Source of the DNA: Allomuricauda sp. CP2A | GTDB taxonomy: Bacteria > Bacteroidota > Bacteroidia > Flavobacteriales > Flavobacteriaceae | DNA length: 34,680 nt | Direction: 5' to 3' | Assembly (NCBI RefSeq): GCF_001683915.1 | Contig: NZ_LXTT01000062.1 | Coordinates: 1 to 34,680, forward strand | The notes under the pieces: generated by a model | Told to the model about the DNA's origin: nothing | The model's database searches: none | Seen by the model: the letters and a program-made list of their open reading frames with translations, nothing else | Program-made: the position numbers and the translations under genes | Shown here: one piece after another, positions 26,051 through 32,751 of the stretch | How positions within the stretch are numbered: position 1 is the first letter of the stretch | How the letters are laid out: each line of letters begins with the position of its first letter

Positions 26051-27649
26051 CTATTTTTTTCTCAATACGATTCCAGACCTAACGTCATGGAATTTACCAT
26101 TGTCCACAGCAAAAACTCCATTTACAATGACAAAATCGATTCCTTCTGGATATTGGTGGGGTTTTTCAAAAGTGGCTTTGTCAATTACTGTTTCAGGGTT
26201 AAAGATGGTGATGTCTGCCCGCATACCCTCCTTCAACATTCCTCTATCCGTCAATTTTAGGCTTTGGGCAGGCAATTGCGTCATTTTGCGAATAGCCTCG
26301 GTAAGTTCCAAGGTCTTTTTTTCTCTAACATAATGACCCAATACCCTTGGAAATGTTCCATACCAGCGGGGGTGCGGGTGACCCATGCCGGGTTCCACCA
26401 ATCGGCCATCCGAGCCGATCATGGTTTGTGGGTGTTGCATAATTCGGGTCACATCTTCTTCGGCCATGGCATGGAACACACAGGAAGCACCACCGTTCAG
26501 TTGGGCCTCAATGACCAAATCGGCCCCATTTTCAACCGTAGGTTCCAAACCTTTTTGCTCGGCCCAAAATTTTAGGGTTTTTCCTTCCAAATCGGGTTGC
26601 CATTCCACTTTGGCAAATTGAATTCGGTCCAAATCAGAACCGCCACGATCATTGATGATGTTGAATATTATCCCATTTTTTATGCTGTCCCTGAGCACGG
26701 GGTCGGTTGCCCTTTCATCAAAAGCTTCCTGACCGCCCGCCATGGACCAACTGGGAATAAGCACGGAAATTCCGGTATAGCTGGCGGTATAGGGATATTG
26801 GTCTATTTTAATATCGAGTCCTTTGGCACGGGCAGAATCTACCATGGCCAAGGTGCGCACACTTTTACCCCACATCGGTTTTCCAATGGCTTTGTGATGG
26901 GTCAATACCACGGGAATATCTGCTTCCGCTGAAATTTGGATGGCCTCTTCAACCGCATCAAAAAGACCCAAGCCCTCTTCCCTGAGGTGCGAAGTATAAA
27001 TGCCTCCATATTTTGAAGCCACTTTGGACAAGGCTATGACTTCATCAACCTTTGAAAAGGCTCCGGGCAAATATTTGAGCCCAGTTGAAATTCCGTAGGC
27101 CCCTTCCTGCATGGCACTGTCAATTTCTGCTTCCATTGCCAAAAGTTCTTCTTGGGTGGGCGCACGATTTTCCAATCCCATGATATTTTTCCGTACCGTA
27201 TTGTGACCAATGAGGTAGGCTACGTTCATGCCAATGCCTTTTTCTTGGAGACTATCCAAATAGGGTTTGAGGGGCCAAGGGGACCTTCCATCGGGCCCGC
27301 CCAAGGCTGTGGTAACACCCTGTCTAACATGGCTTTCACATGAAGCCAGCTCCATAATGGGCTCCAAATGGGTGTGCATGTCAATAAATCCAGGTGAAAC
27401 GGCAAGTCCGTTGGCTTCAACTATTCGAGTTGCCTTAGCTTTATCCAAATCGCCCATGGCCACGATCATGGAATCCTTTATCGCAATATCGGTCTCAATA
27501 GGGGCATTTCCAGAACCGTCATAAACGGTTCCATTCAGTATAAGAATGTCATATTCAGGTCCACCACAGGAAAATAGGATAAGAGACCAAAGCACCAAAC
27601 TGATTTTGGTTATATAAACGATTTCTATTTTTGCGTTAGGGTTGTTCAC
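26051..27649 (-). CDS. N-acyl-D-amino-acid deacylase-like amidohydrolase lipoprotein
   Basis: Amidohydrolase-superfamily enzyme of 532 residues, closest by pattern to N-acyl-D-amino-acid deacylases (D-aminoacylases), which release free D-amino acids from N-acyl or dipeptide-like substrates. The GTG start at 27649 overlaps the upstream stop (GTGA), and no ATG lies before the leader. LVLWSLILFSC gives a lipobox with Cys28, so it is probably a membrane-anchored periplasmic protein. The HxH pair is H92-T-H94 in SPGFIDMHTHLEP. Later metal and catalytic segments are YTSHLREEG, VVLTHHKAIGKPMWG and MIGSDGRLVEPG. After the first metal motif it reads GVTTALGGPDG, where the characterised enzymes usually have GNCG with a metal-binding Cys, so its metal site may differ. 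Confidence 0.88.
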   Translation of the reverse strand: MNNPNAKIEIVYITKISLVLWSLILFSCGGPEYDILILNGTVYDGSGNAPIETDIAIKDSMIVAMGDLDKAKATRIVEANGLAVSPGFIDMHTHLEPIMELASCESHVRQGVTTALGGPDGRSPWPLKPYLDSLQEKGIGMNVAYLIGHNTVRKNIMGLENRAPTQEELLAMEAEIDSAMQEGAYGISTGLKYLPGAFSKVDEVIALSKVASKYGGIYTSHLREEGLGLFDAVEEAIQISAEADIPVVLTHHKAIGKPMWGKSVRTLAMVDSARAKGLDIKIDQYPYTASYTGISVLIPSWSMAGGQEAFDERATDPVLRDSIKNGIIFNIINDRGGSDLDRIQFAKVEWQPDLEGKTLKFWAEQKGLEPTVENGADLVIEAQLNGGASCVFHAMAEEDVTRIMQHPQTMIGSDGRLVEPGMGHPHPRWYGTFPRVLGHYVREKKTLELTEAIRKMTQLPAQSLKLTDRGMLKEGMRADITIFNPETVIDKATFEKPHQYPEGIDFVIVNGVFAVDNGKFHDVRSGIVLRKK

Positions 27650-28524
27650 AATACTAATTTTGAGGGTTCCAATTTTTTAAGCCCGGCAAAGGCTTTCTGT
27701 AATTTTTGAGTGGTTTCGCCAATTTCTTCCGGTGCGTGGTAAACATGGTCACCTAATTTGGCGATGGAGGCAATTTGGGTGGTGGTTCCGGTGAGAAAAG
27801 CTTCGTCCATATCATCAATTTCATCCACACCGATGGCTTTTTCCATCATGGGAATGTCCAATTCCTCGCAAAGTTTCAGCACAATCTTTCGGGTGATACC
27901 ATCCAAAATAAGCTGATTGGCAGGATGGGTGTATACTTTTCCTGATTTTATAAAAAAGATGTTGGTGTGCGAGCCTTCGGTGATGAATCCATTGCGGACG
28001 AAAACGGCTTCGTCCGCATTTCCTTCCATGGCCCTTTCATTGGCCATGACATTGCCCAAAAGCGATGTTGATTTGATATCACACCGGAGCCACCGATTAT
28101 CTGAACACAAAATGGTGTGCATGTTTTTTGTGTTGATGTAGGGTAGGGAATAGGGCAGGGCGTACATCATAACGGTTGGCGGCACATCTTTTGGGTAAGA
28201 ATGCTTTCTGGGGGCCACGCCACGGGTCACCTGCATATAGATGAGACAGGGTTTGTTTTCGAGCTTGCTGGCCATCAAAAGGGGATTCAATTGAGAATCC
28301 ATTTCAGCCACATTGTAGACAATCCCAATTTTCTCCAGATTCTTTTGAAGCCGTTCCAAATGGGCATCTTTGTAAAAAAGTCCATTCTCCAATTGCACCA
28401 TGACTTCGTAAATGCCATCCCCAAAAAGAAAACCGCGATCAAAGACGGATATGGTTGCTTGGCTACTGGAAATGATTTCACCGTTCAAAAAGATTTTTTC
28501 TGGAAAATTACCTTTAGGCAGCAT
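27646..28524 (-). CDS. dat: D-amino-acid aminotransferase (class IV PLP enzyme)
   Basis: Fold-type IV aminotransferase of 292 residues from the ATG at 28524; the frame extends 12 codons further to a TTG, but the ATG matches the family length. VFDRGFLFGDGIYEVM opens the class IV signature. The PLP Lys is K151 in DIKSTSLLGNVMAN, and EGSHTNIF and GITRKIVL complete the cofactor site. The combination QVTRG-APRKH (R106, H108) and CDIKSTSLLGN is that of D-amino-acid aminotransferases rather than branched-chain or ADC-lyase members; they transfer the amino group between D-amino acids and 2-oxo acids. It has no leader, so it is cytoplasmic, unlike the four exported enzymes after it. It is the first gene of the operon, with GTGA overlap to the deacylase. 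Confidence 0.87.
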   Translation of the reverse strand: MLPKGNFPEKIFLNGEIISSSQATISVFDRGFLFGDGIYEVMVQLENGLFYKDAHLERLQKNLEKIGIVYNVAEMDSQLNPLLMASKLENKPCLIYMQVTRGVAPRKHSYPKDVPPTVMMYALPYSLPYINTKNMHTILCSDNRWLRCDIKSTSLLGNVMANERAMEGNADEAVFVRNGFITEGSHTNIFFIKSGKVYTHPANQLILDGITRKIVLKLCEELDIPMMEKAIGVDEIDDMDEAFLTGTTTQIASIAKLGDHVYHAPEEIGETTQKLQKAFAGLKKLEPSKLVL

Positions 28525-28611
28525 AGTTTTAAGGGTTGGTTTTAAGTGTAAAGCGACCAAGGGCGGCCCTTTTGCAATACCTGTGAAGGTAAAGGATATT
28601 TTTCTAAATTG

Positions 28612-28669
28612 AAACCTTATGTAAGATTTCGTGATGGGATTTTTTATGGATTGAAAAGATTAAACCTTA
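28612..28669. repeat. Pair of AAACCTTA direct repeats in the D-amino-acid operon promoter region
   Basis: AAACCTTA occurs at 28612-28619 and 28662-28669, exactly 50 bp apart, in the 195-bp gap between the WYL regulator and the aminotransferase gene. No exact TAnnTTTG box is found in this gap. The gap must hold the operon promoter unless the WYL transcript reads through; no hairpin terminator is visible after the WYL gene. Confidence 0.3.
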
Positions 28670-28719
28670 AGAAGTAAAATTTTGGGATATGATAAAAAAA
28701 TAAGGCAGGATTTGTGCAG

Positions 28720-29676
28720 TTATGTTGAAAGCATGTCCTGGTTTTTTTGCAATAATTCTGCTATTCTCTTTTTTAAACTTTCGGGCTCCAATATTTTGCC
28801 ATAATCCCCAAACATTAAATACCACCGGGCAAACCCATTTTCCAAATCTGTGGTCATAAAGGTCATTTCAACCTGATTGTTTTTTGTTTTTTGGGATACA
28901 AAGCCATAGTATTTTTTGCTGCCCTGTATGTGTTTGGCCACCGTCTTGTTCACCGATATACGCACTTTTGTTTTTTGAACATTCTCATATTTATGTCGAT
29001 GCTCATCAATGGTGCCATGCTGAAGGATAAAACTGTTCGGTGTCCGTTTAATTTGAAGGATTCTATCCGTTCGGAAGTGTCTGTAGTCTTTTCTGAGGTG
29101 ACAATACCCCAAGATATACCAGAAATTATTTTCATGAAAAACCCCAACAGGTTCAATATTTCGTTCAGAAGGATCATCGGCATGGAGGGATTCGTACCGA
29201 AGAAACACCTGTTTCTTTTCTGCAATGCTTTCGAACAAAATTTCAAGCGCATTGGGAATAGCTTCATTAAAAAGGTCTTGCCCTGGAAAAATGGATACTT
29301 GCGACTCCAATGCTTCCACCCAATCCTTTTCTTTTCCGCGCATAACGGATTTTAGCTTGAACATGGCAGATTCGTAGTAGGTACCCAATGACTTGTCCGT
29401 GAATTTTTGCATCAACTTTTCTGCGGCCACAAAACTTCCGGCTTCTTCACGGGTAAACATGACAGGGGGCAATCGGTATCCCTCCATAATGGAATAGCCC
29501 ACACCTGCTTCACTGACAATGGGAACTCCGGATGCTTCCAAGGTGCGAATATCCCTGTAAATGGTGCGAAGACTTACTTCAAAACGATCAGCCAATTCTT
29601 GGGCCTTTACAATGCGTTTGGATTGTAGTTGGATCAAGATGGCCACAATCCTGTCAAAACGTTTAACGGTATCCAT
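28720..29676 (-). CDS. HTH-WYL domain transcriptional regulator (YafY/DeoR-like)
   Basis: Transcription factor of about 318 residues. I place the start at ATG 29676 (MDTVKRFDRIVAIL) because a TATCTTTG -7 box lies at 29702-29709, which would fall inside the gene if the upstream ATG at 29748 were used; an ATG two codons earlier is equally possible. The HTH (~5-60) reads RIVKAQELADRFEVSLRTIY followed by RDIRTLEASGVPI. The WYL domain (~135-220) contains VFLRYESLH, ENNFWYILGYCHLRKDYRHF and RTDRI, and a C-terminal extension domain follows. WYL proteins sense nucleic acid or small ligands and repress or activate. The divergent DinB gene is the likely target, and such pairs are common; control of the D-amino-acid operon downstream is also conceivable. 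Confidence 0.9.
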   Translation of the reverse strand: MDTVKRFDRIVAILIQLQSKRIVKAQELADRFEVSLRTIYRDIRTLEASGVPIVSEAGVGYSIMEGYRLPPVMFTREEAGSFVAAEKLMQKFTDKSLGTYYESAMFKLKSVMRGKEKDWVEALESQVSIFPGQDLFNEAIPNALEILFESIAEKKQVFLRYESLHADDPSERNIEPVGVFHENNFWYILGYCHLRKDYRHFRTDRILQIKRTPNSFILQHGTIDEHRHKYENVQKTKVRISVNKTVAKHIQGSKKYYGFVSQKTKNNQVEMTFMTTDLENGFARWYLMFGDYGKILEPESLKKRIAELLQKNQDMLST

Positions 29677-29692
29677 TCCCATAATTAAGCGA

Positions 29693-29711
29693 CCTATCTC
29701 CCAAAGATAGG
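29693..29711. promoter_or_regulatory. Inverted repeat over the WYL gene promoter
   Basis: CCTATCT (29693-29699) and AGATAGG (29705-29711) form a perfect 7-bp inverted repeat around a 5-bp spacer. It covers the -7 box of the WYL gene and could be an autoregulatory operator or an mRNA 5' hairpin. Confidence 0.45.
29702..29709 (-). promoter_or_regulatory. -7 box (TATCTTTG) of the WYL regulator gene
   Basis: Exact TAnnTTTG match on the - strand, 25 bp upstream of the chosen ATG. No clear TTTG -33 element at standard spacing. Confidence 0.5.
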
Positions 29712-29838
29712 ATTTCAATCCAAGGTAGGCAGGCCATTTTTTGTTCATTCTTTCAACTTTGCATCCGTATCAATATCCATTTCATTGTGTAATAAAATGG
29801 ATGTAGGGGATGGTTTTGAATTCCAAAACTATGTGGGA

Positions 29839-29858
29839 ACAATGACAACCCATTGTCA
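29839..29858. promoter_or_regulatory. Distal operator-like inverted repeats between WYL and DinB genes
   Basis: Two interleaved perfect repeats: ACAATG (29839-29844) with CATTGT (29851-29856), and TGACAA (29843-29848) with TTGTCA (29853-29858). The block contains ACAACCC, which recurs twice in the palindrome at 29897-29913. Confidence 0.5.
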
Positions 29859-29896
29859 ACAAAGAAAATTTACCCACCACTTTTTTCTACTGACAC

Positions 29897-29913
29897 GGGG
29901 TTGTCACAACCCC
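29897..29913. promoter_or_regulatory. Perfect 17-bp palindrome upstream of the DinB -7 box
   Basis: GGGGTTGTCACAACCCC is symmetric about C29905 and ends 4 bp before the -7 box of the DinB gene, covering the spot between the -33 and -7 elements. It is a strong candidate operator, most simply for the divergent WYL regulator. Confidence 0.6.
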
Positions 29914-29917
29914 CATT

Positions 29918-29925
29918 TACCTTTG
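29918..29925 (+). promoter_or_regulatory. -7 box (TACCTTTG) of the DinB gene
   Basis: Exact TAnnTTTG match 32 bp upstream of the DinB ATG. No TTTG is present at the -33 position, so an activator may be required. Confidence 0.5.
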
Positions 29926-29957
29926 GTTTCAGAATCAATAAATAAAAACAATGTACC

Positions 29958-30458
29958 ATGAAAAACACCGCAGAAAAGCAAAGCAAAACAGCACAGGTCA
30001 TTACACCTTCCCAACTCTTGGAGCATTGGCAAGGACACCGACGGGTAACCCGAAGGGTCATCGAGGCATTTCCGGAAAAGGAGTTCTTTACCCACTCCAT
30101 TGGCGGAATGCGTCCTTTTTCACAGATGGTGGCGGAACTTCTGGCCATCGCTGTGCCAGGGCTTCAGGAAATAGTGTCGGGTAAAGCCTCAAAGTTTGAC
30201 GAAAATTTAGATCACGACAATAGTAAAGCTAAAATGTTGCAATGGTGGGATGAGGCCACAGAACAAATCAATGAGCTATGGGCCAAAATTCCAGCAGAGC
30301 AATTTCAGGAACACGTCAAATTGTTTGGGCAGTATGAGGGACCTGTACATTCCCAGATTTTTTATTTCATAGACAACGAGATACATCACCGGGCCCAAGG
30401 GTATGTCTACTTACGCTCATTGGGTGTGGAACCACCATTTTTTTACGACCGTAGCTAA
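29958..30458 (+). CDS. DinB-family protein
   Basis: Four-helix-bundle DinB/YfiT-like protein of 166 residues. Helix 1 reads LLEHWQGHRRVTRRVIEAFP, helix 2 contains SIGGMRPFSQMVAELLAI, and the last conserved helix reads FIDNEIHHRAQGYVYLRSLG, the place where family members have the HxxxHHRGQ metal motif. Here the first His of that motif appears replaced (Asp-Asn-Glu-Ile-His-His), so the divalent-metal site may be altered. Some relatives are thiol S-transferases; many are uncharacterised and stress-linked. No leader, so cytoplasmic. It is divergent from the WYL regulator across an operator-rich region and precedes a small HMA-like gene by 17 bp. Confidence 0.88.
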   Translation: MKNTAEKQSKTAQVITPSQLLEHWQGHRRVTRRVIEAFPEKEFFTHSIGGMRPFSQMVAELLAIAVPGLQEIVSGKASKFDENLDHDNSKAKMLQWWDEATEQINELWAKIPAEQFQEHVKLFGQYEGPVHSQIFYFIDNEIHHRAQGYVYLRSLGVEPPFFYDRS

Positions 30459-30475
30459 ATTAATTTGCATAAGGA

Positions 30476-30694
30476 ATGAAAAACGTATTGGTATTTAAAA
30501 CATCGGTTACCGGTAAAAATGAGGTGCAACAGCTGAAACCTTTACTGAACCGATTGGTAAACCAGCACGGCTATTGGAATTTCGACTTGGAGGATTGCGA
30601 TAACATCCTCCGGGTTGAAACCCAAAGTCTGAGCGCACCTGCAATCTCATCACTTTTGCAAAAAAGTGGATTTCATTGTGAAGAGCTGCATTGA
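30476..30694 (+). CDS. Small HMA-like ferredoxin-fold protein lacking CxxC
   Basis: Protein of 72 residues with the beta-alpha-beta-beta-alpha-beta rhythm of heavy-metal-associated domains: MKNVLVFKTSV, VQQLKPLLNRLV, WNFDLEDCDNILRVE, SAPAISSLLQKSGFHCEEL. The metal-binding CxxC that normally sits in the first loop is missing (the loop reads TSVTGKNEV), so copper or zinc binding in the usual way is unlikely. It may mediate protein contacts. It follows the DinB gene by 17 bp and is probably on the same transcript, hence under the same regulator. No better functional guess is possible. Confidence 0.75.
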   Translation: MKNVLVFKTSVTGKNEVQQLKPLLNRLVNQHGYWNFDLEDCDNILRVETQSLSAPAISSLLQKSGFHCEELH

Positions 30695-30764
30695 TCATAG
30701 TATCTTTTAAAATTATTTTTTGACCATTTATTGAGTTTTCCCGTACTTCACAAAAACATTTAAC

Positions 30765-31286
30765 ATGACCATTTTTGTGGATATGGACGAGGTGATGGCC
30801 GATGCGTATGGGGCGCACCTCGAAATATATAACAAGGAGTTCAACGCCCAACTCATACTGGAAGATTGCTATGGCAAGGAAGCATGGCAATGTGTGCCAG
30901 AAGAACACCAAGAGTCTGTTAGAGGACACAATTGGAGAGTAGGATATTTTAGAAACCTCAAGGTGATTCCAGATAGTCAGGAGGTACTTTATGAATTGCA
31001 CAAAAAGTATGAGGTCTATATTGCCTCTGCAGCCATGGAGTTCCCTCATTCTCTCAAGGAGAAGTCGGATTGGTTGGATGAATACTTTCCATTTATTCCG
31101 TGGAAAAAGCGAATTTTATGTGGGGACAAATTCATCTTAAAAGGGGATGTGCTTATCGATGACCGTAGCAAAAACCTAAAAAAGTTTGATGGACGGAGCA
31201 TTATGTACACCTCCCCACATAACACCAATACCACAGATTTTGAGCGCGCCAACAATTGGAAAGAAATCGCCGACAAACTTTTGTAA
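30765..31286 (+). CDS. 5'(3')-deoxyribonucleotidase-like HAD phosphatase
   Basis: HAD-superfamily phosphatase of 173 residues resembling NT5C-type 5'(3')-deoxyribonucleotidases, which remove phosphate from (deoxy)nucleoside monophosphates. Motif I is FVDMDEVMAD (D6 nucleophile, D8 acid/base), motif II is around YIASAAME, and the last motif is DVLIDDRSKNL with the metal-binding Asp pair. The NWRVGYFRNLKVIPDS segment fits the small cap of this group. No leader, so cytoplasmic. It has its own upstream region (TTTG at 30719, then TACTTCAC, a weak promoter). The next gene starts 8 bp after its stop, making it the first gene of a four-gene run. Confidence 0.87.
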   Translation: MTIFVDMDEVMADAYGAHLEIYNKEFNAQLILEDCYGKEAWQCVPEEHQESVRGHNWRVGYFRNLKVIPDSQEVLYELHKKYEVYIASAAMEFPHSLKEKSDWLDEYFPFIPWKKRILCGDKFILKGDVLIDDRSKNLKKFDGRSIMYTSPHNTNTTDFERANNWKEIADKLL

Positions 31287-31294
31287 CTTAGGGC

Positions 31295-32023
31295 ATGCAA
31301 ATTCGCCAAACCATCTCCAAAGTCATCCTTTTGGGAATCCCATTCTTTTATCAAGCTTGTTCTGCACAATCCCAATTGGTGGAAGATGAGGTACAAACCG
31401 TGACCAAAGAGGATCTTCGGTACTATTTGTATTATCCAGAGGACTATTTTGAGGAAGAGAATGCCGACTTCGGACTATTGCTCTTTTTGCACGGAGGCGG
31501 GGAATCTGGAAGAGAGTTGCTGCATGTAAAGAAAAATGGGCCACCAAAACTTTTGGCGGAAGGAAAGCAATTCCCGTTCTTGATCTTGGCCCCGCAGAAC
31601 CCCCATGAGAGAAAGTGGTGGAATACCCAAGCCGTTGCCCAATTATTGGATTCCATTGTAGAAACGAACCGAGTGGATAAAAACCGAATTTATTTAACCG
31701 GGCTCAGCAGGGGTGGAAGCGCAGCTTGGGAAATGGCCACCCAATATCCCCAAAAGTTTGCGGCCATGGCGGTAGTGTGCGGTATGACTCCCTTGCCTTA
31801 TGCCCATTGGATTGACAAAGAAATGCCCATTTGGGTCTTTCATGGGGATAAGGATGAAATTATTCGTGTGGATGAGTCCGATAAAATGGTGGAAAAGCTC
31901 AAAGAAATGAATTATGATGTCATTTACACCCGGTATAAAGATGTTGGACATAATGCTTGGGATAGGGCATACACGACCGATTCACTCTACACATGGCTGG
32001 CCAAACAGAAACGCGTAAACTGA
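31295..32023 (+). CDS. Exported alpha/beta-hydrolase (PHB-depolymerase/esterase-like)
   Basis: Secreted or lipid-anchored serine esterase-like hydrolase of 242 residues. The leader VILLGIPFFYQAC followed by SAQ looks like a lipoprotein signal. The oxyanion region is LLLFLHGGGESG, the nucleophile elbow is GLSRGGSAAWE, the acid is Asp in FHGDKDEIIRV, and the His is in VGHNAWDRAY, so the triad is complete. The compact form and the PQNPHERKWWN segment are typical of the prolyl-oligopeptidase/phospholipase-like esterases common in Bacteroidota. Natural substrate unknown; an acetyl or feruloyl ester role is possible. The VanX-like gene begins 5 bp after its stop. Confidence 0.88.
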   Translation: MQIRQTISKVILLGIPFFYQACSAQSQLVEDEVQTVTKEDLRYYLYYPEDYFEEENADFGLLLFLHGGGESGRELLHVKKNGPPKLLAEGKQFPFLILAPQNPHERKWWNTQAVAQLLDSIVETNRVDKNRIYLTGLSRGGSAAWEMATQYPQKFAAMAVVCGMTPLPYAHWIDKEMPIWVFHGDKDEIIRVDESDKMVEKLKEMNYDVIYTRYKDVGHNAWDRAYTTDSLYTWLAKQKRVN

Positions 32024-32028
32024 TTGCA

Positions 32029-32736
32029 ATGAGATATTTGGTTTTAATTTTGATAGCTTTTTTCTTTTTCAATTGTCGGGAAAAGCAAAATGGCAAGCAA
32101 TCCGAACAACAAGAGCAAATTGTAGTAGAGGTTGTGGATACGGTCATTAAAAAAGAAAAAAAACGAAAGACTTTTGAGGGGCTGGCCGATACCACTTTTG
32201 TTCGTTTGGCCGATTTCAGTGATGATTTTGCGTATGACATCCGCTATGCCACCGAGAACAATTTTTTAAAGGCAAAGGTGTATGATTGTGCTGAATGCTA
32301 CACCCGGGTAAAAACAGCCAAGGCATTGATAGAAGCCAACAAGGATTTTATGAAAGAAGGAGTGAAAATCAAGTTTTTTGATTGTTACCGGCCCAATTCA
32401 GTGCAGTACAAAATGTGGGAAATAGTGCCCAACCCCCAATATGTGGCCAATCCGGTAAAGGGTTCCATCCATAATAAGGGAGGAGCCGTTGACATAACCT
32501 TGGTGGACATGGAGGGCAACGAATTGGACATGGGAACCGATTTTGATTTCTTTGGCAAGAAAGCCTATCACGATAATCTTGACCTTCCCGAAGAAATTTT
32601 GGAGAATCGAAAATTGTTGAAAGAAACTATGGAAACCCATGGGTTTTGGTCCATCAGGACCGAGTGGTGGCACTATAATTTATCGGCAGCTTCCAATGAC
32701 AGGGTGGCCAACTTTAAATGGAATTGTACTAATTAA
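32029..32736 (+). CDS. VanX-type D-alanyl-D-alanine dipeptidase lipoprotein (peptidase M15D)
   Basis: Zinc dipeptidase of the VanX/DdpX family, 235 residues. The chosen ATG (32029) gives the leader MRYLVLILIAFFFFNC with Cys16 as lipid anchor; an upstream frame start at 31993 would overlap the esterase gene and mask the leader. The zinc motif SxHxxGxAxD is S146-I-H148-N-K-G-G-A-V-D155, and the second motif is E212-W-W-H215. The H-to-D and E-to-H spacings match those of characterised VanX. CYRPNS carries the conserved Arg. It would cleave D-Ala-D-Ala, or similar D,D-dipeptides, in the periplasm. There is no vanH or vanA neighbour, so scavenging of wall-derived dipeptide is more likely than glycopeptide resistance. 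Confidence 0.92.
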   Translation: MRYLVLILIAFFFFNCREKQNGKQSEQQEQIVVEVVDTVIKKEKKRKTFEGLADTTFVRLADFSDDFAYDIRYATENNFLKAKVYDCAECYTRVKTAKALIEANKDFMKEGVKIKFFDCYRPNSVQYKMWEIVPNPQYVANPVKGSIHNKGGAVDITLVDMEGNELDMGTDFDFFGKKAYHDNLDLPEEILENRKLLKETMETHGFWSIRTEWWHYNLSAASNDRVANFKWNCTN

Positions 32737-32751
32737 CCAAAAACAAACACA

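Noticed and set aside
30507..31049. A 180-codon - strand open frame opposite the HMA-like and nucleotidase genes
   Set aside because: It spans two + strand genes and the promoter region between them, shows no domain, and conflicts with the clear HAD motifs on the + strand.
32029..32736. Vancomycin-resistance cluster suggested by the VanX-like gene
   Set aside because: No VanH dehydrogenase, D-Ala-D-Lac ligase or VanRS pair is nearby, and the protein is an exported lipoprotein, unlike resistance VanX.
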